Shown here: positions 56,196 to 64,000 of the stretch, piece after piece
Numbering within the stretch: the stretch's first letter is position 1
Layout of the letters: every line of letters begins with the position of its first letter
Origin: Caldicellulosiruptor danielii
Lineage (GTDB): Bacteria > Bacillota > Thermoanaerobacteria > Caldicellulosiruptorales > Caldicellulosiruptoraceae
NCBI RefSeq assembly: GCF_034343125.1
Contig: NZ_CP139957.1
Span: 1,730,001 to 1,794,000, forward strand
Direction: 5' to 3'
Length of the DNA stretch: 64,000 nucleotides
Position numbers and translations under genes: made by a program
The notes under the pieces: model-generated
The model's database searches: none
What the model saw: only the letters and a program-made list of their open reading frames with translations
Told to the model about the DNA's origin: nothing

Positions 56196-57368
56196 CTATT
56201 TTATCACAATCTCTTTCAAAAAACTCTCTCCAAACTTTAAAGGTTTTACATTCAAGTACTCAGCTATTGTCTGACCAATGTCAGAAAAGCTTTTCCTTGT
56301 TCCCAAGTCATATCCTTTTTTTATATTCTGACCATACACAAGTATTGGCACATGTTCACGCGAATGATCTGTTGAAGGTGTTGTCGGGTCACAACCATGG
56401 TCCGCAGTGATTATCAAAACATCGTCTTTTTCAAGTTTTTCCATGATTTCCGGAAGCCTTGTGTCAAAGTCTATTAAAGCCTTTGCATAACCTATTGGAT
56501 CATTTCTGTGACCATACAGCATATCATAGTCAACAAGGTTTGTAAAAATCAATCCTCTGTCAACTTCATCCATCGTCTTCAATGTCTTGTCAACCCCGTC
56601 CATGTTCCCTTCTGTGTGAATACTCTTTGTCAGTCCTCTTTTGGCAAAAATATCTTCTATCTTACCTATTCCCACACATTCATAACCTGCTTCTTTTATA
56701 TTATCAAGTAAGGTATTGTAAGGCGGCTCAACCGCAAAATCTCTTCTGTTATAAGTTCTTACAAAACTGCTGCTGTCTTTCCCCACAAATGGCCTTGCAA
56801 TTACTCTGGCAACAAGATATTTCCCAACAAGAAGTTGCCTTGCTATTTGGCATATTCTATATAACTCCTCCAGAGGAATTACCTCTTCGTGAGCAGCTAT
56901 CTGAAATACAGAGTCAGCAGAAGTATAAACAATTGGGTTCCCAGTTTTTATATGCTCTTCTCCAAGCTCCTTTATTATCTCTGTACCAGATGCCACCTTG
57001 TTGCCAAGAACTTTTCGTCCAATCCTTTTTTCAAATTCCTGAATCAAATCTTCAGGAAAACCATTTGGAAAAGTCTTGAAAGGCTCTTGGAGTACTACAC
57101 CAGCTATCTCCCAGTGGCCGGTTATAGTATCTTTGCCTTTTGACATTTCCTTGCTTTTACCAAAAACTCCAATAGGGTTTGGATTTGGCGGTGTTCCTTT
57201 TATGCTTGTTATGTTCCCTATCCCAAGCTTGTACAAGTTCTTAAGTTCAAGACCTCCAACTGCATAAGATATATTCGAAAGAGTATTGCTTCCTTCATCG
57301 CCGTAAAGATTTGCATCGTCAAGCTCACCGACACCTACACTGTCAAGAACAATTAATATAACTCTCAT
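56196..57368 (-). CDS. deoB: Phosphopentomutase
   Basis: 390 residues from the ATG giving [19 protein letters not shown]; metal ligands also in the C-terminal [30 protein letters not shown]. The active-site Thr is in [15 protein letters not shown]. It converts (deoxy)ribose 1-phosphate to 5-phosphate. GGAGGGAA lies about ten bases upstream. Confidence 0.95.
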   Translation of the reverse strand: MRVILIVLDSVGVGELDDANLYGDEGSNTLSNISYAVGGLELKNLYKLGIGNITSIKGTPPNPNPIGVFGKSKEMSKGKDTITGHWEIAGVVLQEPFKTFPNGFPEDLIQEFEKRIGRKVLGNKVASGTEIIKELGEEHIKTGNPIVYTSADSVFQIAAHEEVIPLEELYRICQIARQLLVGKYLVARVIARPFVGKDSSSFVRTYNRRDFAVEPPYNTLLDNIKEAGYECVGIGKIEDIFAKRGLTKSIHTEGNMDGVDKTLKTMDEVDRGLIFTNLVDYDMLYGHRNDPIGYAKALIDFDTRLPEIMEKLEKDDVLIITADHGCDPTTPSTDHSREHVPILVYGQNIKKGYDLGTRKSFSDIGQTIAEYLNVKPLKFGESFLKEIVIK

Positions 57369-57410
57369 TTTCAAAATCTTCCCTCCAAAAACTAATACTT
57401 GAGGTTATTT

Positions 57411-58073
57411 TTATTCTCCCCCTACAATTGCAACGCCGCTGCTTGTACCTATCCTGCTTGCTCCTGCTTGTATCATCAAAAGTGCATCTTCAAACGTTCT
57501 GATACCGCCCGATGCCTTAATTCTGACTTTGTTACCGACAGCCTTTTTCATTAGAAGTATATCATCATACTTTGCTCCGCTTTTAGAAAAACCCGTGGAA
57601 GTTTTTACAAAATCAGCACCTGCTGCAGCTGCAATTTCGCACACTTCAACCTTTTTTTCATCGTCAAGTTCAGACGTCTCAATTATCACTTTTACTATTT
57701 TATTTGAATATTCTCTTGCAACATCAACAATGCTCTTGATTTCTTCGTAGACATAATCTGTGTCACCACTTAGCATAGCCCCAATATTTATAACCATATC
57801 TATTTCATCAGCACCATTTTCAAAAGCTTCTTTTGCTTCAAACACCTTTGTTTTAAGAGTGTTTGCACCAAGTGGAAAACCTATTACAGTTGCCACTTTG
57901 ACATTTGACTCTTTCAAATATTCCTTGCACAACTTTACATAATAAGGATTCACACAAACAGAGGCAAACGAATATTTCAGAGCTTCATCACAAAGCTTTT
58001 TTATTTCTGCAGGTGTTGCAGAGGACCTCAAAAGTGTGTGGTCAATAAACTTTGCAATCTCTTTTCTGGTCAT
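57411..58073 (-). CDS. deoC: Deoxyribose-phosphate aldolase
   Basis: 220 residues. FIDHTLLRSSATPAEIKKLCDEA near the N-terminus; the Schiff-base lysine in DFVKTSTGFSKSGAKYDD and the relay lysine in VRIKASGGIRTFEDAL. It cleaves deoxyribose 5-phosphate to acetaldehyde and glyceraldehyde 3-phosphate. Placed between pdp and deoB, completing the pathway. Confidence 0.95.
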   Translation of the reverse strand: MTRKEIAKFIDHTLLRSSATPAEIKKLCDEALKYSFASVCVNPYYVKLCKEYLKESNVKVATVIGFPLGANTLKTKVFEAKEAFENGADEIDMVINIGAMLSGDTDYVYEEIKSIVDVAREYSNKIVKVIIETSELDDEKKVEVCEIAAAAGADFVKTSTGFSKSGAKYDDILLMKKAVGNKVRIKASGGIRTFEDALLMIQAGASRIGTSSGVAIVGGE

Positions 58074-58093
58074 CAAGTTCCCCTCCTTGTAGT

Positions 58094-59419
58094 TTAAAAT
58101 TCAATAACATTGTCTTTTGTTATCTCTGCAAATATTACTTTTCTTTTTGGAACAGGCTGTTGAGAAAACTCAAATGCAGTTTTCACATCTGAGATAGCTT
58201 CTTCAAGCCTTTTTTCATCATTTGCATAGATTTTAGCAAATGGCATATTCTTGGTTATTTTGTCTCCTATTTTACCAAAAAGTTGAATTCCAACCGCATA
58301 GTCAATTTTGTCTTCTTTTCTCTGTCTTCCTGCTCCAAGTTTTAGTGCGCAAAGCCCAAGTTTGAGCGCATCAATGTCTTTTATATACATGTCTTCATCG
58401 CATTTTAATTCATAAGTATATTTGGCTTGTGGTAGCAAAGAATAATTGTCAACTATCTCAGGGTTCCCACCTTGGTTTTTTAAAATTTCTTTAAATTTTT
58501 CAAGAGCATGACCTTTTTCAATGCTTTCAATTGCTCTTTCTTGTGCTAAATTTTTCTCCTTTTCAACTCCAGCTAAAATCATCATCTCAGATGCAAACTC
58601 TACACAAAGATTCTTCAAATCTTCATGTCCTCTTCCTTTCAAAACCTCTATTGCTTCAATAACCTCAAGAGCATTCCCAACCATAAGACCAAGTGGCTGG
58701 TTCATATCTGTAACATACGCCACAGTTTCTCTTCCAGCTAAAGTTCCAATCTCAACCATTGTATTTGCAAGCTCTTTTGCCTTTTCATACTCTTTCATGA
58801 AAGCACCCCTGCCAAATTTGACATCAAGTATTATCTTGTCGCTACCAGCTGCAATCTTTTTGCTCATGATGGAAGATGCTATAAGGGGTATAGATTCAAC
58901 TGTACATGTGACATCTCTTAAAGCATATATTTTTTTGTCTGCAGGAACAAGGCTTTCTGACTGTCCAACAATTGCCGCACCAACTTTATTTACAGCTTCT
59001 ATAAACTCATCTTCTGAAAGCTCTGTTTTAAAACCTGGAATTGACTCTAACTTGTCAATTGTCCCACCTGTGTGAGAAAGTCCACGTCCTGACATCTTTG
59101 CAACCTTTACACCGCAAGATGCTGCCAGTGGTATTAATACCAAGGTTGTTGTGTCAGCAATTCCACCACTTGAGTGTTTGTCAACCTTGATACCTTCTAT
59201 ACTGGTCAGGTCAACCATCTTGCCTGACTTTGCCATGAGCATGGTAAAGTTTACAAGCTCTTCTTTTGACATTCCTCTAAAATATACAGCCATCAAGAAA
59301 GCAGACATCTGATAGTCTGGAATTTCGCCTTTTACATACCCATTCACAATAAATTCAAGTTCTTCTTTGCTCAAGAACTCACCATCACGTTTTTTCTTAA
59401 TAATTTCTGTTACCAGCAT
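58094..59419 (-). CDS. pdp: Pyrimidine-nucleoside (thymidine) phosphorylase
   Basis: 441 residues from the ATG after GTGGGTG. VDKHSSGGIADTTTLVLIPLAASCGVKVAKMSGRGLSHTGGTIDKLES (read in parts) is the conserved glycosyltransferase IV signature. It splits thymidine and uridine with phosphate. It lies between xapX and deoC in the salvage operon. Confidence 0.94.
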   Translation of the reverse strand: MLVTEIIKKKRDGEFLSKEELEFIVNGYVKGEIPDYQMSAFLMAVYFRGMSKEELVNFTMLMAKSGKMVDLTSIEGIKVDKHSSGGIADTTTLVLIPLAASCGVKVAKMSGRGLSHTGGTIDKLESIPGFKTELSEDEFIEAVNKVGAAIVGQSESLVPADKKIYALRDVTCTVESIPLIASSIMSKKIAAGSDKIILDVKFGRGAFMKEYEKAKELANTMVEIGTLAGRETVAYVTDMNQPLGLMVGNALEVIEAIEVLKGRGHEDLKNLCVEFASEMMILAGVEKEKNLAQERAIESIEKGHALEKFKEILKNQGGNPEIVDNYSLLPQAKYTYELKCDEDMYIKDIDALKLGLCALKLGAGRQRKEDKIDYAVGIQLFGKIGDKITKNMPFAKIYANDEKRLEEAISDVKTAFEFSQQPVPKRKVIFAEITKDNVIEF

Positions 59420-59437
59420 GCTTTTCACCCACTTAGT

Positions 59438-59608
59438 TTACTTTGTTAGTAATTTTAGAATCTGCTCAACAAATAAAGCTCCCAAAAATATCCCAAATAT
59501 CCCCATTATTCCTGCAAGAGCATTAGGCGCAGGAATTGGAAGCTTTAGAAGCCTAAATACAGCACCGACAATAAATCCTGTGATAAGAGAAAGAACTACT
59601 ACTTTCAC
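59438..59608 (-). CDS. XapX-like small membrane protein
   Basis: 56 residues from a GTG: VVVLSLITGFIVGAVFRLLKLPIPAPNALAGIMGIFGIFLGALFVEQIL has two membrane segments separated by the P-x-P-A-P loop that marks the XapX family. GGGAGG lies 14 bases upstream, longer than normal. XapX proteins are linked to xanthosine phosphorylase genes, and here the gene sits in a nucleoside operon between cdd and pdp. Function is unknown. Confidence 0.75.
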   Translation of the reverse strand: MKVVVLSLITGFIVGAVFRLLKLPIPAPNALAGIMGIFGIFLGALFVEQILKLLTK

Positions 59609-59641
59609 TTGAGAATAACGTACCTCCCGACTTAATTTTTT

Positions 59642-60058
59642 TCATTTTTCTTTCAAGTCAAATCCGTATGGCAAAAGCTCTTTGCTATTAGTTTCTATTA
59701 CTTTTGTCATATCAAAATTTGAAAGATAAATGGTGCTATCTTTTGCAAGTTCAAATATTACCTGTCTGCACGCACCACACGGCGATATAGGTTTATTCTC
59801 AGGACCGATGATATAAAGAGCTTTTATTTTGCTCTCACCTTCTGATATAGCTTTAAATAGTGCAACCCTTTCTGCACACATGGAAAGTGGATATGAAGCA
59901 TTTTCTATGTTGCACCCTGTATACACTTTGCCACTGATTCCAACAACTGCCGCACCCACCCTGAAATGTGAATATGGTGCGTATGCCTTCTTTTGAGCTT
60001 CTTTGGCTAAGGTCAAAAAATATATAATTGTATCATCAACTCTGTCCAAATATTTCAT
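59642..60058 (-). CDS. cdd: Cytidine deaminase
   Basis: 138 residues. ALYIIGPENKPISPCGACRQVIFELA holds the C-x2-C zinc pair, and NIENASYPLSMCAERVALFKA the catalytic C-A-E motif. It deaminates (deoxy)cytidine to (deoxy)uridine, which the phosphorylase then splits. GAGGG precedes the ATG; the gene starts two bases after the regulator stop. Confidence 0.95.
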   Translation of the reverse strand: MKYLDRVDDTIIYFLTLAKEAQKKAYAPYSHFRVGAAVVGISGKVYTGCNIENASYPLSMCAERVALFKAISEGESKIKALYIIGPENKPISPCGACRQVIFELAKDSTIYLSNFDMTKVIETNSKELLPYGFDLKEK

Positions 60059-60060
60059 TT

Positions 60061-60793
60061 TTATACCCTCTTTCTTACGATATAGAATCTGAATTTCTTG
60101 GGTGAGAAATAGTTTGAAGAATACAGTATTGGAATATCATTTTGGTCAAAATGAACCTGGTCAAGTAAAAGAACAACATCATTCTTTTCAAGCTCAAGCT
60201 TTTTATACACATTATTTTTCTCAGCAAGCATAGGGATGATATCAGAGATTGCATATGCAATATATATCCCCAGTTTATCATTTAAATAGTCAAATAACGA
60301 TTCTCCTACAAACTTAAACTCAGACGAAAATAACTTTGCAGGAAGTCTATCAACACAATAAACAACAGGAATACTCTCCGCAAGTCGTACTCTTTCTATT
60401 TTGATAATCTCTTCAGCTGGCGAGATTCTGAGCATATGAGCCTCTTTTGCGTTGGGATAGGTTTTAGTTACAACAACATCTCTCGTGTGTGGCTTGTACC
60501 CCTGTTTTTCCATTAGCTTTGTTATGCTCTGAAGCTCTTCCATTCCAGATTGCAAAATTGGCCGTGATGACACAAAAGTCCCAACACCATGTTTTTTTAC
60601 AACATAGCCCTCTTCTTCTAAAATTCTTAAAGCTTCTCTGAGCGTTGCTCTGCTCACACCAAAAAACTTTAGCTAGTTCCATTTCAGAAGGAAGCTTGTC
60701 GCCTTCTTTAAATTTTTCTTCAATGAGTTGCTTTAACCTCTTTAACACAAGCTCATACCTTTGGGGATATCCTACTGATTCAAAACTTTCCAT
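60061..60793 (-). CDS. GntR/HutC-family regulator of the nucleoside operon, frameshifted as sequenced
   Basis: The N-terminal wHTH opens RLKQLIEEKFKEGDKLPSEMELAKVF and, after the break, continues GVSRATLREALRILEEEGYVVKKHGVGTFVSSRP. A run of six T's on the coding strand (plus strand A's 60661-60666) should have five. The C-terminal UTRA domain follows to the stop at 60061: LRISPAEEIIKIERVRLAESIPVVYCVDRLP. Ligand is probably a nucleoside or sugar phosphate. It is embedded between the transporter and enzyme genes, so it likely controls this operon. Total 243 residues when the extra base is removed. Confidence 0.85.
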
Positions 60794-60814
60794 TACTCGC
60801 ACCCGCCCTTTTTT

Positions 60815-61744
60815 CTATTTTTTGGGCCTGTAAGGAATACCATCAGCAGCAGGTGCAACACTCTTACCACCTATTCCAATCAATGCTAAGATTGTAACTA
60901 CATAAGGTAACATCATGATAATGTTTTTTGAAATTGAAGACTCTTGCAATGTATAGCTCAATGCTGTTGCAAAACCAAACAAAAGTGATGTCAAAAATGA
61001 TCCTACAGGTGTCCATTTACCAAAAATCATAGCAGCCAAAGCTATATAACCTCTTCCTGACGACATCTCAGGTGAAAAACTGTTCAAAACACCAATTGAA
61101 AGATATGCCCCACCAAGTGCTGAAAATGCTCCACCAAGAATTACACCAAGATACTTCATCTTTACAACATCTATACCAGCTGTTTCAGCAGCTTCTGGAT
61201 TTTCACCAACAGCTCTTAGTCTCAGCCCAACAGTTGTCTTGAACAAAAACCACTGGCTGAGTACTACCAAAACAAACATTATATAAACCATCACATTTTG
61301 GCCGCTCAAAATCTGGCCAATTATTGGTATCTTATCTATAATAGGTATCTTAACATCAGGAAGTTTTGGTGTGTCAAAAGGTGTCCCTTCAGGACCATAT
61401 ATTGCATTGAAAAGATAAGCAGTGATACCTGATGCAAATATGTTAAAAGCCATCCCAAGAACTATCTGGTTTGCATACATCTTTGCAGCCGCCCATGCAA
61501 ATACATATGCAACCAAAATACCAGAGATTACACCTGCTAAAAGCCCAAGCCATGCGTTGTGAAAGTATGCTGAAAATGCAACAGAAACAAATGCAGAAAT
61601 TAGCATTATCCCTTCCATAGAAATATTAACAACACCGGCTCGTTCTGAAAAAGTTCCGCCAATTGCCGGAAGTGCAAGCGGGACTGCCATTGCAATGGTT
61701 GACGCCCACAAATATGGATTTGTAAAAATACTGAGTAAATTCAT
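60815..61744 (-). CDS. Nucleoside ABC transporter permease (second subunit)
   Basis: 309 residues, about eight membrane segments; ALPAIGGTFSERAGVVNISMEGIMLISAF near the N-terminus is typical of BmpA/NupQ-type permeases. With the preceding permease it forms the channel of a nucleoside importer. GGAGGTC lies before the ATG, one base after the upstream stop. Confidence 0.9.
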   Translation of the reverse strand: MNLLSIFTNPYLWASTIAMAVPLALPAIGGTFSERAGVVNISMEGIMLISAFVSVAFSAYFHNAWLGLLAGVISGILVAYVFAWAAAKMYANQIVLGMAFNIFASGITAYLFNAIYGPEGTPFDTPKLPDVKIPIIDKIPIIGQILSGQNVMVYIMFVLVVLSQWFLFKTTVGLRLRAVGENPEAAETAGIDVVKMKYLGVILGGAFSALGGAYLSIGVLNSFSPEMSSGRGYIALAAMIFGKWTPVGSFLTSLLFGFATALSYTLQESSISKNIIMMLPYVVTILALIGIGGKSVAPAADGIPYRPKK

Positions 61745-61745
61745 T

Positions 61746-62825
61746 TTACTCTTGACCTCCTACCGGTTCCAACTTTGATTTTCTGGTTTTAATCTTTTCC
61801 ATAATAACCCTATAAAGTTCTTCAATTGCAATAAAGAAGATTATTAGCCCTACAACAACATCAGCAAGCTGGCCGGAGATATTTGTTTGCATCTGCATCT
61901 CCTGCGCGCCTGTTGAAAGTCCTGCCAAGAAAAGTGCTGCTACTACAACACCAATTGGATTGTTATTTGCAAGAAGCGCGACAACTATAGCAGTATAACC
62001 ATATCCCGATGTAAAGCTATCGTATAGCCTGTACTGCACACCCATTATCTGAACAGCACCAGCAAGACCTGCAAATGCACCTGAAAGTCCCATAGCTAAA
62101 ACAAGTTTTCTTGCAACATTTATACCTGCATACCTTGCAGCTTTCATATTAAAACCTACTGCTCTAAGTTCATAACCTATTGTGGTTTTGTACATGAGAA
62201 TATAAACCACCACAACTGCTAAAATTGCAATAAAAAGTCCACTTGACAGTTGTGTATTTGGCACTAAAATACTCAGCTTCGCACTGTCTTGAATCATCGG
62301 CGATTGAGGTATTGTCCCTTTGTCCATCATCGGCCCGCCTTCTAATAAATAGTGGCTAAAATAGATAGCTATGTAGCTCATCATCATAGTTGTGATAACC
62401 TCATGAGCACCAGTGTAAACCTTTGCCAACCCTGGAACAAGTCCACCCCACAGTGCACCTGCTATCATAGAACATATAATTATCAACGGAATGTGTAAAT
62501 ACCATGGAAGACCCTTTATCTGATACCCAAGATAAGTTGCAACAATTGCACCTATCCAAAACTGTCCTTCAGCACCAATATTAAAAAGACCAGACGAAAA
62601 TGCTATCGCAACCCCAAGGCCTGTTATTATCAGTGGTATTGCATTTGTCAATGTTGTTGCAAAGTTCATTAGATTTCCGTATGCTCCGCTAAAAAGTGCC
62701 ATGTACGCATAAATAGGATTTTGTTTTGCTGTGATTAATATCACAATCCCGCCTACAATCATTGATATAAAAATAGCAATAAGTGGCATTAAAATACTCT
62801 GTAAAGCTTTTTTTACCATCACCAT
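61746..62825 (-). CDS. Nucleoside ABC transporter permease (first subunit)
   Basis: 359 residues. TNAIPLIITGLGVAIAFSSGLFNIGAEGQFWIGAI matches the NupP-type permease family, with about ten membrane segments. GGAGG precedes the ATG and the gene begins directly after the ATPase stop. Confidence 0.9.
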   Translation of the reverse strand: MVMVKKALQSILMPLIAIFISMIVGGIVILITAKQNPIYAYMALFSGAYGNLMNFATTLTNAIPLIITGLGVAIAFSSGLFNIGAEGQFWIGAIVATYLGYQIKGLPWYLHIPLIIICSMIAGALWGGLVPGLAKVYTGAHEVITTMMMSYIAIYFSHYLLEGGPMMDKGTIPQSPMIQDSAKLSILVPNTQLSSGLFIAILAVVVVYILMYKTTIGYELRAVGFNMKAARYAGINVARKLVLAMGLSGAFAGLAGAVQIMGVQYRLYDSFTSGYGYTAIVVALLANNNPIGVVVAALFLAGLSTGAQEMQMQTNISGQLADVVVGLIIFFIAIEELYRVIMEKIKTRKSKLEPVGGQE

Positions 62826-64000
62826 TTAGGCCTCCTTCTTTTTCTTGCCTATCATCAAAAGTCCTATTTCTTCCTTTGTTGCAGTTTTGCTATCCAATAT
62901 ATCCATAATTCTTCCAGAGTACATCACAGCAATCCTGTCAGACAGGTTCAAAATCTCATCAAGTTCCAACGAAACAAGCAGTACTGCCTTACCACTGTCT
63001 CTAAGCTCAATGAGCTTTCTATGAATGTACTCAATTGCACCTACATCCATACCTCTTGTTGGCTGAACAGCAATTAAAAGGTCTGGACTGCTTGAAAACT
63101 CTCTTGCCAAAATTACTTTTTGCTGATTGCCACCTGAGAGATTCTTTGCAAATAGTCTAAAATCTGGTGGACGCACATCAAATTCGTGTATAAGTTTATT
63201 GGCCTCAAAAGTTATCGCCTTATAATTTAAAAAACCCCTATTAGAATATGGCTTTTTATAGTACCTTTTGAGCACAATGTTTTCTGCAATTGTAAAGTTT
63301 AAAACAAGACCATCAAGCTGCCTGTCTGCAGGAATATAAGCAATCCCTTTTTCGTAACGCTTGCGTGTAGGAAGATTTTGAATCTCTTGTCCATTAAAAA
63401 TTATTTTTCCTGTTGATTGTACAAGCCCTACAATAGCTTCTACAAGTTCATTTTGCCCGTTTCCATCAACACCTGCTATACCAAAAATCTCTCCTCTTCT
63501 TACTTCAAAACTTACATCTTTGACCTTTTCAACACCGTTTTTCAATTTAACTGAAAGGTTTTCAATCTTTAGTACAGTCTCGCCTAACCGTGGCTCATTT
63601 TTTTCAACAACAAGTTTGACTTCTCTTCCAACCATCAAATTTGCAAGTTCCTGTTCATTTGTTTCTTTTGTGTTCATGGTCTTTATTGTCTTTCCTCTTC
63701 TCATAACAGTAACCCTATCTGAAATTTCCATAACCTCATCAAGCTTGTGACTTATAAACAGTATTGATATCCCTTGAGCTTTGAGGTTATTTATAATTTT
63801 AAAAAGTTCTCTTGTCTCTTGAGGTGTGAGCATTGCTGTAGGTTCATCAAGTATTAAAAGTCTTGCATCTCTATAAAAAGCTTTTAATATCTCCACTCTT
63901 TGTTGCATACCTACACTCAAATCTCCAACTTTTGCCTTTGGGTCAATTTCTAAATTGTATTTCTTCGAAATCTCAAGTATTTTCTTTTCAGCTTCCTGAA
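62826..64000 (-). CDS. Nucleoside ABC transporter ATPase with two nucleotide-binding domains (partial, N-terminus off window)
   Basis: About 391 C-terminal residues; the reading stays open to the window edge, so the true start and first Walker A lie outside. First domain: LSVGMQQRVEILKAF and RLLILDEPTAML. Second domain: GIAGVDGNGQNELVEAI and LSGGNQQKVILAREFSSSPDLLI. The NupO/RbsA-like double-ATPase pairs with the two permeases downstream; a BmpA-like binding protein is expected upstream. Confidence 0.92.
   Translation of the reverse strand, partial: QEAEKKILEISKKYNLEIDPKAKVGDLSVGMQQRVEILKAFYRDARLLILDEPTAMLTPQETRELFKIINNLKAQGISILFISHKLDEVMEISDRVTVMRRGKTIKTMNTKETNEQELANLMVGREVKLVVEKNEPRLGETVLKIENLSVKLKNGVEKVKDVSFEVRRGEIFGIAGVDGNGQNELVEAIVGLVQSTGKIIFNGQEIQNLPTRKRYEKGIAYIPADRQLDGLVLNFTIAENIVLKRYYKKPYSNRGFLNYKAITFEANKLIHEFDVRPPDFRLFAKNLSGGNQQKVILAREFSSSPDLLIAVQPTRGMDVGAIEYIHRKLIELRDSGKAVLLVSLELDEILNLSDRIAVMYSGRIMDILDSKTATKEEIGLLMIGKKKKEA

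Overview
The window is AT-rich, with Firmicutes-type GGAGG ribosome binding sites, many TTG/GTG starts, a KOW-protein gene between map and infA, a YtxC-type sporulation gene, and a ferredoxin-dependent 2-oxoacid oxidoreductase. These suggest an anaerobic, probably thermophilic clostridial bacterium. Gene content and order look most like Caldicellulosiruptor; that genus call is recognition from memory, not a search.

Layout: 1-2.9 kb, 2-oxoacid:ferredoxin oxidoreductase subunits and a tRNA nucleotidyltransferase. 3-7 kb, a PHP phosphatase and an iron-sulfur/thiouridine block (iscR-nifS-nifU-mnmA). 7.4-14.5 kb, an accessory stretch: a DUF234 ATPase behind a 26-bp perfect palindrome, a transposase relic, a toxin-antitoxin pair, an arsenic operon with a frameshifted arsC, two more ArsR regulators, and a small ferredoxin/HdrA-like pair. 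14.5-15 kb, tRNA-Glu and tRNA-Gln beside a relic insertion-sequence end. 15-30.4 kb, the S10-spc-alpha ribosomal supercluster on the minus strand (rpsJ to rplQ, with secY, adk, map, infA), without rpmD and preceded by a structured leader. 30.7-36.4 kb, rubredoxin, ferritin-like protein, tandem HD protein, a two-component system and a phosphohexomutase.

36.5-41.3 kb is the most interesting region. A complete IS1634-type element (15-bp inverted repeats) sits between long direct repeats. Next to it is a small RiPP-type peptide locus: an 18-residue candidate precursor, a radical SAM/SPASM maturase, a PqqD-like recognition protein and an MFS exporter. The maturase and the PqqD gene are each interrupted by a one-base shortage in an A run.

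41.4-54.6 kb is mixed: M18 aminopeptidase, Nramp transporter, B12-type radical SAM protein, a TusA/DsrE/ferredoxin/CsoR-CstR sulfur group with a candidate operator, an HtrA-like protease with a secreted partner, an RNA methyltransferase and YtxC. 54.6-64 kb holds an ECF S component and a long nucleoside uptake and salvage operon: ABC transporter, GntR regulator, cdd, xapX, pdp, deoC, deoB, punA.

Seven reading frames are disturbed by apparent small errors (arsC, rpoA/rplQ, rplB, the radical SAM gene, pqqD, a coiled-coil gene, gntR). Because rplB and rpoA are essential, many of these are more likely sequence errors than true mutations. Each is flagged where it occurs.
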